A stretch of 64,000 nucleotides of DNA, taken from Jacaranda mimosifolia. Its lineage: Eukaryota > Streptophyta > Magnoliopsida > Lamiales > Bignoniaceae. Shown piece by piece: positions 45,009-58,517 of this stretch. The number at the start of each line of letters is the position of its first letter. Position 1 is the first letter of the stretch. Location of the stretch: contig CM032132.1 in assembly GCA_018894105.1 (NCBI GenBank), forward strand, positions 29,439,379 to 29,503,378, read 5' to 3'. The notes under the pieces were generated by a model, which saw nothing but the letters and a program-made list of their open reading frames with translations, was not told the DNA's origin and ran no database searches. Both the position numbers and the translations under genes were made by a program.

Positions 45009-45420
45009 GCCCGTTTGGTTTTATTTTCGAGGCCTATTTCCAGCTATTTCTAAAAGTTGGAAAGTTAGTTAAGAAATAAAAATAGAAATTGAGATGTGTT
45101 TGGATAAAATGTTGGAAAGTAATGATTAGAATAGGTATAAGATTGAAAAGTATGTTAGTTTATATTTTTTTATGTCTAAAAAGATTTATTTTTTTAAAAT
45201 ATATGTATATTTTATTAATTTAAAAATAATAGTGGGTACTTTATGTCAAATTTAATTTGAATTTGATTGATGTGTAATAGGATGATATGGCAGGTTTAGA
45301 AAGGGTTTTGAGAAGAAAAATCATACTTTTTCTAAAAAAAATTGTGAGAAAGTGTTTATTTTCAATTTTCATTCGTGAATGAAAATGAAAATGGGGCTTA
45401 GAAATGAAAACAAACAAGCC
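45009..45420. mobile_element. MITE-like element, about 410 bp
   Basis: The left end GCCCGTTTGGTTTTATTTTC pairs with the right end read on the other strand, GGCTTGTTTGTTTTCATTTC. The interior is short, AT-rich and non-coding. No exact target duplication could be fixed, so the superfamily (hAT or PIF) is open. Confidence 0.6.
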
Positions 45421-45788
45421 ATGAGAAAACGTACTTTTTCTGAGTCTCCAACCATTTGAGAGCTTTTCCTAACATGACCTAGCGTCCGTTAGTCTATCCA
45501 CATATTCATTTTGGATACTTGGTCTGGTGGTTGGAGTTTGATTAAAAGGAAAAATCTTGATATCACTTCATAACTGCATTGGATGCTCTGTCCAAATTTT
45601 TTTCCATAATGATATATGTGTATATATATATATTATACCCTTTTATGCACTAATTTAATGCGGATGTTTATATATTAGTTTGTTGTATTTCACTCAATCG
45701 TTTGAAAAAGTTTAAGTTTGAGAACATTAGCAAATTTGATTTATTCAACTTTCTAATTTTTATTGTAGTTGTGTAGCACATTACATTC

Positions 45789-46150
45789 ACTACAACAAAT
45801 TGCACTTCACGTAATAAAAATTTTAGTAATAAAGGTAAAATTCGTTACATATGTTAAATTATTGTAACAAAATTGAGTTTTTGTTATAAATAACATTTTC
45901 TTTAGTAATAAAGTAAAAGTCTTATTACCTTTAACTCAAATTTTTTACCTTAAATTTTTAATGTTTGTAACTAAATAATAATTCATTACGGAAAATGTTA
46001 TTTTGTTACATATAACATTCTCCGTCATATAAGAAGATATACTTGTAACAAAATTTGGTACATTTTGTAACAACAAAATATTTATTACAAATAAAATATA
46101 TGGTAACAAAGTTTTTAGTTACTAAACTTTAATTAACTTCCCTCCAAAAT
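45789..46150. mobile_element. Left end of another CACTA-like element, partner end not found
   Basis: CACTACAACAAATTGCACTT at 45789 is followed by dense GTTACATA/GTAACAAA words to about 46120, exactly the structure of a CACTA terminus. A matching TTGTTGTAGTG end is not seen to the right in the window, so the element is truncated or interrupted. Confidence 0.65.
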
Positions 46151-46909
46151 TCATTCCCTCCAAATATCAATTGTACACATATGTTAACAATGATTTTCAT
46201 TACTAATTATAAATGAATATTAAATTAAATTTTTACTAATGCTTGTGGGTTGGGCTTTTGTTCAAGAAATGGACTTCACATTAATGTAAAGAATTTGTTA
46301 ATTGCGCTTAACCAATTTTTTAGTGAATTATTACTGAACTGAGTTTTATTTTAAAGATTGAGCTTGAAGAAATTTGAAGTGAATAATCCATTAGTTGGGC
46401 CAATTTCTTTAAAATATTGGGCTTTATAACTTTTTTGTGAATTATTCAATGAATTAGGAGTCTCATTTTGGGGGGAAATGCAAAATTGGTCCCGTAACTA
46501 TACCATATTGGCAAATTTTGACTTTATCTTTTCGGGTCACAATTTTGGTACACTAACTTTTGAATTTTGGCAATTTAATAACAAATCTAGCCCGAATTCA
46601 TTTGCAGCAGGCCCGATTTTATATGGCGCATGGTGTGGCGCCACATGGCGCGACATCACATCCTCTCTCCTACGTGGCATGTAGTGATGTATTTTACTAG
46701 ACAAAAAAAAAAGGAAAATTTGCACAAAAAAATTAAAAATAGGTACATAAAAATTGAAAAAAGCAAAAAGATAAAAAAAAAGAAGATAAATCTTGAAAAA
46801 TATTTATATACTTATATATATATTCACATATATAAACACACATATACATGTATCCCACTTGCTAAATTATCGAATTAAATGAATTGAGTCCTAAAAAAAA
46901 CTTAAAACT
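46151..46909. other. Mixed repeat-like DNA without genes
   Basis: 46478-46700 is of higher GC content (ATGGCGCATGGTGTGGCG and similar) and is followed by A-rich and TATATA-rich DNA, an arrangement seen in reverse at 62990-63310. Short open frames on both strands look accidental. Confidence 0.4.
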
Positions 46910-49800
<2,891 letters not shown>

Positions 49801-49801
49801 T

Positions 49802-50563
49802 AAAAAATGTTAACAATTGTTTTTATTATTAGTTTGATTTCTTGATTTCTTCCAAAAATTTGATTCCCTCTAATCATAATGAATTCTCTTCATTTTTTCG
49901 ATTCGTCCATATTTTAGCTCCTCCATTTTTTTTTTTTGTTTAAATCATTTATAGCAAAATTAATTTCTTTTATCTTAGATTATATGATGAATTGACATAT
50001 AATTTTTAAAATTATTAAATGACTTTCTATTATAGTTAAAATAGTTAAATAACATATAATTTGGACTTATAAATTTTGGTGCTTAAGAATTTAATTTTTT
50101 ATTATAATTTATTACAATATTCTTTTAGAAAAATTCTAAAAACTCCTTAAAATAAATAATTAAAGGTTACATTTTATATTTTAATCGTTGTATTGGCTAG
50201 TTAAAGATTTTTATAACTTATAGATATCTGTATGTTAATTGTGTGTATGTTTTACTATATACTTTGCTAAAATGAAGATAACTTTCGTGGTCTAATATAG
50301 TGTAAAAAAAATATTAATTTAAAGAATATTATTAAATGTAATAATTATTAAATTTCATGGACCTGAAAAAGTTGTTTTTAAGAATTAGTTGGTCTCCATA
50401 TTATATTTCCTTCAAAAAATAAGTTTCCCTCCAAAAATGAATTTTTCTATTATTTTTTTATTCCCTCCAAATTTTTGCTCCTCCATCCATTCTGTGTATA
50501 AATAGTATATACAAAAATTATTACGGAGGTTAAAAATTTAATTCTATTCTTTGTTATTATTTA
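49802..50563. other. AT-rich interval without genes
   Basis: No coding frame or RNA gene is visible. CCCTCCAAA words recur, as they do around 46150, 48490 and 49770, suggesting one repeat family across 46-50.5 kb. Confidence 0.4.
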
Positions 50564-52546
50564 GGGTAAATGTCACTAATAATCCATGATGTTTCGATTT
50601 AGTATCACTTTAGTTCTCAATCTTTAAAACTTCACCTTTTAGTCCCTAACGTTAATATATCGTTTCACTTTAGTCCCCAAAATCATTTTCCGGTAGTTTT
50701 TGGCCGGAAAATTGACCAAGTTTGACATTTTTAAGGGTAAAATTGTCAATTCATAATTTTATGTTCCACTTTGGTCTGTATATAAAGTTTTATGTTCCAC
50801 TTTAGTCCCTATATAAGGTTTTATGTTCCAATTTAGTCCCTGTGTTACTTTTTTTCTTTTATAAATATATGTCCATGTGTATATAATATATCTGTATATA
50901 TAATTGATACTAATATTAGTCACATGCTTATATATTATTATTAATATTTAATAATATATTATTGATATATTAATATCATTTGTGATACTATTGTAATTAA
51001 TAATATTAGTAATATTATTATTGATATGGGATAGCCCAATAGGCCGAACCCAATAACACTCAACTAGGACAGGAGCTGGTCTAACGCTCCCTAAGCAGCT
51101 CGACTGCCCTTAAACCCAACTCGTTTTAGACAACGCAGACATTCGACTGCCACTCGACCTTTGGATCCCTATCTGTCGTAGTAGATATTAGCGTTCTTGA
51201 TCGACCAGGTTATAGCTGATAGCCTCCGTTAGGTGGTCTCAATCCTTCAACCAGAATGTTGTAGCTTCGACTAGAATGAGCCGGTGACCAAGATCCTAGT
51301 AGATATTCCTGTTGGAGTGCTCGTCTTGGCCAGAGAGGTCGAGGAGTGATGAAAGCCCTTTGGCCACATTGAATGCCTTGCCAGGCGTCGTGCTGCCGCA
51401 TTAATAGCGCATGCCACCAACAATACCACATTTTACAGCCGTGTCAGGCTAGGGATCGCCTCTAGTGTACCACCTTCTTCTAGGTAGTTGCCTCCTGAAA
51501 CAGTACACAAGCTGGATAAGATTGATATGTCTTTGATGCCCCTATTGTGTAAGAAGGGCCATTGTCCTTGCTTGAGGACTTTCCAATCTTATCCAGCTTG
51601 TGTAATATTTCAGGAGACAGCTACCTAGGAGAAGGTGGTACACCAAAGATGTTCCCTAGCCTGACACAATTGCAAAATGTGGTACTGTTGGTGGCACGCG
51701 CTATTAATGCGGCAGCATGGCGCCTGGCAAGGTATTCAATGTGGCCGAAGGGCTTTCATCACTCCTCGACCTCTCTAGTCAAGATGAGCACTCCAACAGG
51801 AATATCTACTAGGATCTTGGTCACTAGGCTCATTCTGGTTGAAGCTACATCACTCTAGTTGAAGGATTGAGACCACCTAACGGAGGCTATCGGCTATAAC
51901 TTGGTCGATCAAGAATGCTAATATCCACCACGACAGATAGGGATCCAGAGGTCGAATGGTAGTCGAATGTCTGCATGGTCCCAAACGAGTTGGGTTTAAA
52001 GGCAGTCGAGCTACTGAGAGAGCGTCAGACCAACTCCTGTCCTAGTTGAGTGTTATTGGATTCAGCCTATTGGGTTATCCCATATCAATAATAATATTAC
52101 TAATATTATTAATTACAATAGTATCACAAATGATATTAATATATCAATAATGTATTATTAAATATTAATAATAATATATGAGCATGTGACTAATATTAGT
52201 ATCAATTACAGATACACATATATTATACACACATGGACATATATTTATAAAAAGAAAAAAAGTAACATAGGGACTATATTGGAACATAAAACTTTATATA
52301 GGGACTAAAGTGGAACATAAAACTTTATATAGGGACTAAGGTGGAACATAAAACTATGAATTGACAATTTTGCCCTTAAAAATGTCAAACTTGGTCAATT
52401 TTCCAGCCAAAAACTATCGTAAAATGATTTTGGGGACTAAAGTGAAATTATATATTAACGTTAGAGACTAGAAGATGAATTTTTAAATATTGAGGACTAA
52501 AGTGATACTAAATCGAAACATCATGGACTATTAGTGACATTTACCC
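50564..52546. mobile_element. Mutator-like fold-back element with very long inverted arms
   Basis: The termini are GGGTAAATGTCACTAATA on the left and its complement on the right. The two arms, 50564-51524 and 51584-52546, are inverted copies of one another over about 960 bp, leaving a spacer of only 59 bp. TATTATTTA flanks both sides (50555-50563 and 52547-52555): a perfect 9-bp duplication, the Mutator length. No transposase is present. The inner 480 bp of each arm (51020 onward in the left arm) is richer in GC than the rest of the window and is of unknown origin. Confidence 0.93.
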
Positions 52547-52555
52547 TATTATTTA

Positions 52556-53618
52556 TTAGGACATTGTTTTTGAACAAAAGGATTTTAGAAAATTTGTTTA
52601 CAAATTCTAAAAAATTTAGCGTTTACGTGTAATTAATTTCATTTTAAAAATTAAAATATTATGTACTAATAATATATTGATGTGGTTTGAACATGCATTT
52701 ATTGAAAATTTTCTACATTTAATTAACGCAAATTGTTTTGAAATTGATCAACTTGTATAACTTTAATATAGTTGAAAATTTTGAAATACTCATGATATCA
52801 TAATATAAACTTGGTAATATAGTTATAAGTTTAATAAAATTATTTTTTATCCCCATATATTTAATTAAATATTTGAAGAACTATTAGCATCCTTAAAAAA
52901 TTTGTAGACGTCTGTTGAAAATTTATATTAAAATGAAAAAATATCCTTCAAAAGCAGTTTTGATTATTTTTCAAACAAAAACACCCCTGGACTTATTTGT
53001 AACTTTAACATGGGGGTTTAACTTTAATATTATTTAAATTACTCAAAATAAATTTAAATAAAATTTTTAAATATTAAATAATTTTTTAATTGAAGTTGGA
53101 TTAAAAAAATAAAAATTTAAAATCATCAACATATCTAAAGTAATTTAATCAAATTTATTTAGACATATTTATTAATTATAAAATCAAAATCAAAATCAAA
53201 TCCATCTATTAATTAAATATGCTTTTATTTTTATTTTTAAATTACATCTCAATAATATTAAAAAATAATCATATCTAAAATAATTTAATTAGATTAAGTT
53301 GAATATATTTATTGAATATAAAAAAGTATTTATTAACTAAAATAAATAATTTAAAAATAAAAATAAGATCTAAAAATATCACACTAATAATAGTAATTTT
53401 AAAATTTTAATTTCACTCTACCAACCCAATAAAAACGTTATTGATATGATATCTTGTTCCATCCTAAAACACAAATAGATAAATATTTTTTTTCCCAATT
53501 CATTTTTCACCTACATCCCAAAATACAAATAAACAACCATCACATTCCCCAACCCCACTTCCGAAAAACCATTTTGCTAAAATATTTTGACAAAATATTC
53601 CAATTCATAAACAAATAG
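52556..53618. other. AT-rich interval without genes
   Basis: No gene is seen. 53330-53410 resembles 62090-62175 and units of the 46.9-49 kb array, so it belongs to a dispersed AT-rich repeat. Confidence 0.4.
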
Positions 53619-56600
53619 TGTAACACCCCTAAAATTTGGTTTTTTGAAAAAATAAGGATTTACAAATTAAGATGATAATTCATCGAAATTAAAGGCTCGA
53701 AAAATAAATAAAAAAAGACTTGATTGTAAAAGTTTTAAAGTTCTGGGGGTCCATGTGAGAGAAATAAAAGTTTAAGGACCTCAAAATAAACAAGTTTGGA
53801 CTTGATTGTCTAGAAACAGGAATTTGGGGGGGGGGGTCAATGTGCAAGAAATAGAAGTTGGAGGACTCAATTGAAGGCTAGGGATAAAAATGAAGGCGGT
53901 CAAAGAATTTTGGGCTGAAATTGAAGTCGGCCAGAAAGCTTGGGGCTGAATTGAAAGGGCTAGAAAATGTGTTTATATATAGAGAGTTGAGGACAAAGTT
54001 TTGAATCGCCAAAAACTGACCGCAAAACCTAAAACCAAGACCATATTCAGGCTTCTCTCAGCTTAGGGAGCAAAACTATACCAAGCTTCATCCAAACCAC
54101 CGGCGAAATTGCTGGGAAATGAAGCTCGATGGCGAGCACACGGTGGGCTTGGTAGTTCTCCAGCGTACGACAGCAACAATCGATGGGAATTGGATAGGCT
54201 TTGGTCATGAGGAAATGGGCATGCTGGTGGTAGGTTTAATTTTGGGTTTTGATTGGCGGTGGCGAGAGAATCAGCGATGCTGGTTGATGGCGGAGGATAG
54301 GGTTTGGCCACCGCTTTGAGCGGCCAATTGGCACTTAGAGTGGCCAAAATCCGAAATTGGTAGGGGTGTTTTGCTCCTAGTGTCGAGTCATGCCTGCTGG
54401 TGGTGGCGATTTCCATCGCCGATGGCTGTGCGTGGCGGCGTTGTTCAAGCAGTTTGTGCAGACTCATCTGGGCTATTTTTAGCTTGAATTTTGGTCTCAA
54501 TCCGACCCAATTTGGGTAAATTTCAATAATTGAATTTTGATTCAATTAAATTATCGAATGAAATTGGATTTTCGGATGAAGTTGATTGTGATCAGAATTA
54601 AGATTGTTAAACCATGATTTAGCCTAATGTTATAGATTAATCTTGTAATTCATATGGTATTGAATTTATTTGACTCGGATGAATTATCAGATTATCGTTG
54701 AGACTTTAAATGAGATGTTAACAACCAGTTTATCGGCTTGTCGAGCTAAAGACTATGATAGGTGATTACCTTGAACAGTTGAGGGTAACACGGAATTGAG
54801 AATTATAACTAAACATTTAGAGTAATTGAGGAACATGATAAAGATATTTAAGTGCATTAAGAAATATGATTAAGAAATCATAGTCAATGTTGGATTTAGG
54901 TTATGTATTCTGAACTTTAAATCAATTAGGAAACAAGGCCATCGACTGTTTGAACATCTAAGAATTATTAGGACTATGTTAGAACACCCTTAAGTTTGAT
55001 AATGACATTCGTTATATTTATGGTTAAGATTCAGAAGATTTGATTGTGAACTATTCCTTTGGTAGGTGATGAAGGAGTAGGTCCCACAAATTAGTAGACA
55101 GCCGATTGTGGTCGCTTCTTGAGACGTTTAAGGTGAGGACCCACCGATCTGGCACTCTTGTACTTATCGATTTTATTGATAAATCCCTGTGAGGGTTGGT
55201 ATTGAGTTGATTATCACATTCCGTACATTATTGTTACCCCTGTGAGGGATTTGCCAATTGGTTATCATTCGTATGAGCTTATCCTATATTTGACGTTGAA
55301 CCCATTAGGTTTAGCTGATTTGATATTTGTCTTGATTAATGTTACTTGGTTATCGAACCCTATAAGGTTCTCCTGGATTTGAAACTACTTGGTATTTTTC
55401 GAATTTTCTTGAAAATAACTATTTTTCAATTAAACTCTGTGAATTTCTCTGACACTTGTTAATTTCTCATAAACATATTGTTTGTTCAAGTGCATTGTTG
55501 ATTGCCTTACTGCCAAAATTGTTAAATTGTTCTGCCTAATTGGCAAGTGAACGTTGAAAATCTTGATCCTTTTAAATAACTTGTTCGGTCAGTATTGTGA
55601 AATATGTGCCGGGTATAGCAAAGGGCCACACTAGTTAATAAGGTATGTCTAGTGGGGGCTCATCTTGAGTCTGTTACAGAGTAAAGAGTCACACTAGTTG
55701 ACAAGGCATGTCTAGTAGGAGGCTACTCTTGAGTCTGTTACAAAGCAAAGAGTCACACTAGTTGACAGTGCATGTCCAGTGGGGGGCTCCTCTTGAGTCT
55801 ATCCTCGTTAGCACCTCTGGATTTCAGTACTAGACCTATTTTTGTCAAAAGTTCTCTTAAATTGTTCATGAACCTTGTTCATTAGAATTGGCCTTACCGG
55901 CCGTTATTGGAAAATGTTTTGCCTTGTAAGTGGTAAATCTGGTAAAGTTCTGAAATGTTTATGTTATTGCTTAAAATGTTAAAATCTTATCTGTTGGCAT
56001 TATATCATTTCAACCCATGGGACGCCATGGGCAGTTTTCACCCGAAAGGATGCCACGAGGGTTTGGGCCCAGGGACTAGGTCCGAAAGACGGCCGGGCGG
56101 AATGGATCGACGAACACAGGTCTTACGGCTCGTACCCACTTATGATCCTGACTTACAACTAGCTGGAGGTAGCATCCGGCATGTGATCGGCCATGCTATA
56201 TCATCAAGTTATTACCCGCCGAGCTGAGTGCTCGAGCAATTGAGTGATAAGAAAATGTTGTTTATATTATACTGATGCCTAGTACTTGCAAATTATAATC
56301 TGATTTAGGAGTAATAAGGTTAGAATGACCAATAGTCTGTCAAGTTCAATATCATGTATGTCATGTACTCTATTGATCATGTTAAAGAAATTCTTGCTTA
56401 TTAGCGAATTTTGTTCCTATTAAAAGTCTAGCTTATTACAGAATTTTACTGTTGATTGTTGTATCTCAATAGTTTTCCTTCATATCTTATCATTTTCTTT
56501 TCCCTCACTAAGTCTTTTGGACTTACCCTCATTATTTTAATTCTCTCATACAGGGATAAAGTGAAGGATTGGACTCTAGGCAGGACATGAATGTTTCGTA

Positions 56601-57006
56601 ATAGATCAGGTGTTGAATGTATATACAGAAATTATCTGAGTGCTAGCATGGAGTCACGATGCGATGATACCCGACTTAGGGGATGTAAATATTTTGTTAT
56701 GTAAGATTGTGAATCATGGCATTTACTTAGTGGGTTGACGAGTCTATTAAGTTTGAAATTCTACTGGTTCTGATAATTTGGATTTGAGATTTTGTAGCAT
56801 TTATTTAGCATATGTGTTGTACGTTACAGGATTGTTTAAGGGTTGAATTTATTGTCTCATGACAAGTTTGTTTAATTTAGAATTCGCTGCTATTTCTGGT
56901 CAGCTTGAAACGTTTGATTATGGACTTTTGATTGAATTGTAGGTTCAATTTAAGATTGAACTGAGTGGCGTCTTTGCTAGGTGTTGTCTTGAGTGGGAGC
57001 GTTACA
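53619..57006 (+). repeat. 5' LTR
   Basis: This 3388-bp copy aligns with 58518-61962 throughout. It includes a GC-richer block near 54060-54500 with an accidental 160-residue open frame on the minus strand and a threefold 64-bp tandem repeat near 55618-55800. Confidence 0.92.
55618..55800. repeat. Threefold 64-bp tandem repeat in the LTR
   Basis: The unit contains CACACTAGTT and CTTGAGTCTGTTACA. The start of CACACTAG recurs at about 55626, 55690 and 55754. The same array is in the 3' LTR. Confidence 0.85.
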
Positions 57007-57009
57007 GAG

Positions 57010-57022
57010 TGGTATCAGAGCC
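57010..57022 (+). promoter_or_regulatory. Primer binding site (initiator tRNA-Met type)
   Basis: TGGTATCAGAGCC lies three bases after the 5' LTR; it is the canonical plant site. Confidence 0.92.
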
Positions 57023-57327
57023 TAAGTTTGTCAATAACCTAGGTATTTGGGTATCATTGGGATTTGTGACTGACTTTTATTTAGATTAGTTTGAGTATTG
57101 CAGGATGCTTATAGGATCTTCTTGCCTATCATAGAATGATTAAGATTTCTGTGTCCTTGAGTTTAGTTTACTTCAATCTGATCCTTCTATTCCTTTTATT
57201 CTTGAAAGTCTGGAGGAATCAGAGTTGATGGATTTATTTGAGATTAAGCTTGATTTGAAAACTATTTAGAATGTAGGCACTTAAGTTAAAGCATATCTTA
57301 GTTATATAAGGATATGATTTTTGGAAT

Positions 57328-57732
57328 GTGGATTTTGGGCAGGAAAATTTAGTTATGTGGAGATATAGGAAAGGAATCATTGCAGATAATATTGTATTTG
57401 AGGACAGCTTAAAAGATTTGAAGAATGGGAATAAGGTCCTAAAAAAGGAGAAGGAAAATCTTCTAAGATGGTGGCAAGGTCTTAAGAAGAAGCTACATGA
57501 TATGCATGAGACCTTAAAGGATAGAAGAACGGAATCAAGTTATTTAAAATCAGCACTTGGGGCAAGAAGTTACATGCTAGACAGATTAATAGAGAATATA
57601 GAGAAAGAGGAGCTTGCATGTTGGGAAAAGCAAGGGTACTACCAGTTGAAGGCCAGAAAAGACCACGTAAAGCACTTATACATAATTCTCGGAGCTGTAA
57701 GAGAGGGCATCAATTGTATGCAAAGTTTGTAA
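57328..57732 (+). CDS. Unidentified coiled-coil-like open frame in the retroelement interior
   Basis: A 134-residue frame, rich in Lys, Glu and Leu, with a likely coiled coil (VLKKEKENLLRWWQGLKKKL, about residues 36-55). It lies downstream of the primer site where gag would start, with no gag landmark or zinc knuckle. It may be a remnant of gag, of a captured gene, or chance. No function can be assigned. Confidence 0.35.
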   Translation: MDFGQENLVMWRYRKGIIADNIVFEDSLKDLKNGNKVLKKEKENLLRWWQGLKKKLHDMHETLKDRRTESSYLKSALGARSYMLDRLIENIEKEELACWEKQGYYQLKARKDHVKHLYIILGAVREGINCMQSL

Positions 57733-57754
57733 GTACAAATACAGGATAGAGAAG

Positions 57755-58460
57755 GTGGCTTTTCTTGAACATATAATATCTTGAGATAGGATAAAAAATT
57801 GATTCCTCTAAGATAGAAGCAGTAGTCAACTGAAAGAGACCGGAAAACTTGATAGAAGTTTGTAATTTCCTGCATCTTGTCGGCTATTATCGAAAGTCGT
57901 GAAGAACTTTCCTAATTAGCTGACACGTTGACTAAATTAATTTAGAAAGGTCAACTATTTGACCAAAATGAAAATCTGGATAGGAAACAGCACTGATGGA
58001 TGGAAATCCTCGAAGATTGCAACTTCTCCATCACCTATCACCCGAAGGGCGAATACAGTGGCCATGCTTTGAGCTAAAAGGCTAGAATAGCTCATTTATT
58101 GGTAACAAAAGCATCAGAAAGCCTAAAAATGGGTGTTGTATTAAAATTAATATAGCAGAGTAGGATTGTAGAGATAAGTCCAGTCTGAATCATAAGATGA
58201 GATGCGATGAACCCTAAGCTAAAGATATATGGATATTGAAATAAGAAGAAAGATTTGGAAGTTTTGGAGAGTCTGGATTCAATACCAAATCAAGGAAATT
58301 TTTCTGTTCCGTAGAAGCGAGATTGTTAAATATGGTACCCAAGTCAAGAAACACGATACATTCTAGAGGCATGAAAATGCATAGAGACTTGAAGAAGCAA
58401 TTCTAGTAGAACGTAACGAAGAAATAATGTAGATCGCCTGACCCTACTTATTTTCTACCA
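57755..58460 (+). pseudogene. RT/RNase H and later pol remnants of Ty3/gypsy element
   Basis: Through several frames and stops the sequence matches the RT end and RNase H: an FLEHIIS stretch, then NLIEVCNFLHLVGYYRK-like wording near 57845-57900, and WMEILEDCNFSITYHPKGEY near 57995-58055. The last is the usual end of the plant gypsy RNase H domain. Integrase is deleted except for short words near 58410-58450. Its decay means that it makes no protein. Confidence 0.78.
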
Positions 58461-58504
58461 GTCGGAATAGTACTCAGATGGGAATCTGGGGACTAGATTC
58501 TTTT

Positions 58505-58517
58505 AAAGAGGGAGGAG
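58505..58517 (+). promoter_or_regulatory. Polypurine tract
   Basis: AAAGAGGGAGGAG lies directly before the TG of the 3' LTR, the position used to prime plus-strand synthesis. Confidence 0.88.

Noticed and set aside
51562..51858. 98-residue frame in the right arm of the fold-back element
   Set aside because: The mirrored left arm does not keep a comparable frame as expected for a real gene, and no family is recognisable.
54063..54545. 160-residue minus-strand open frame in the 5' LTR
   Set aside because: It lies in the GC-richer LTR block, has low-complexity Pro/Ser/Ala composition, and is only partly open in the 3' LTR copy; no known domain.
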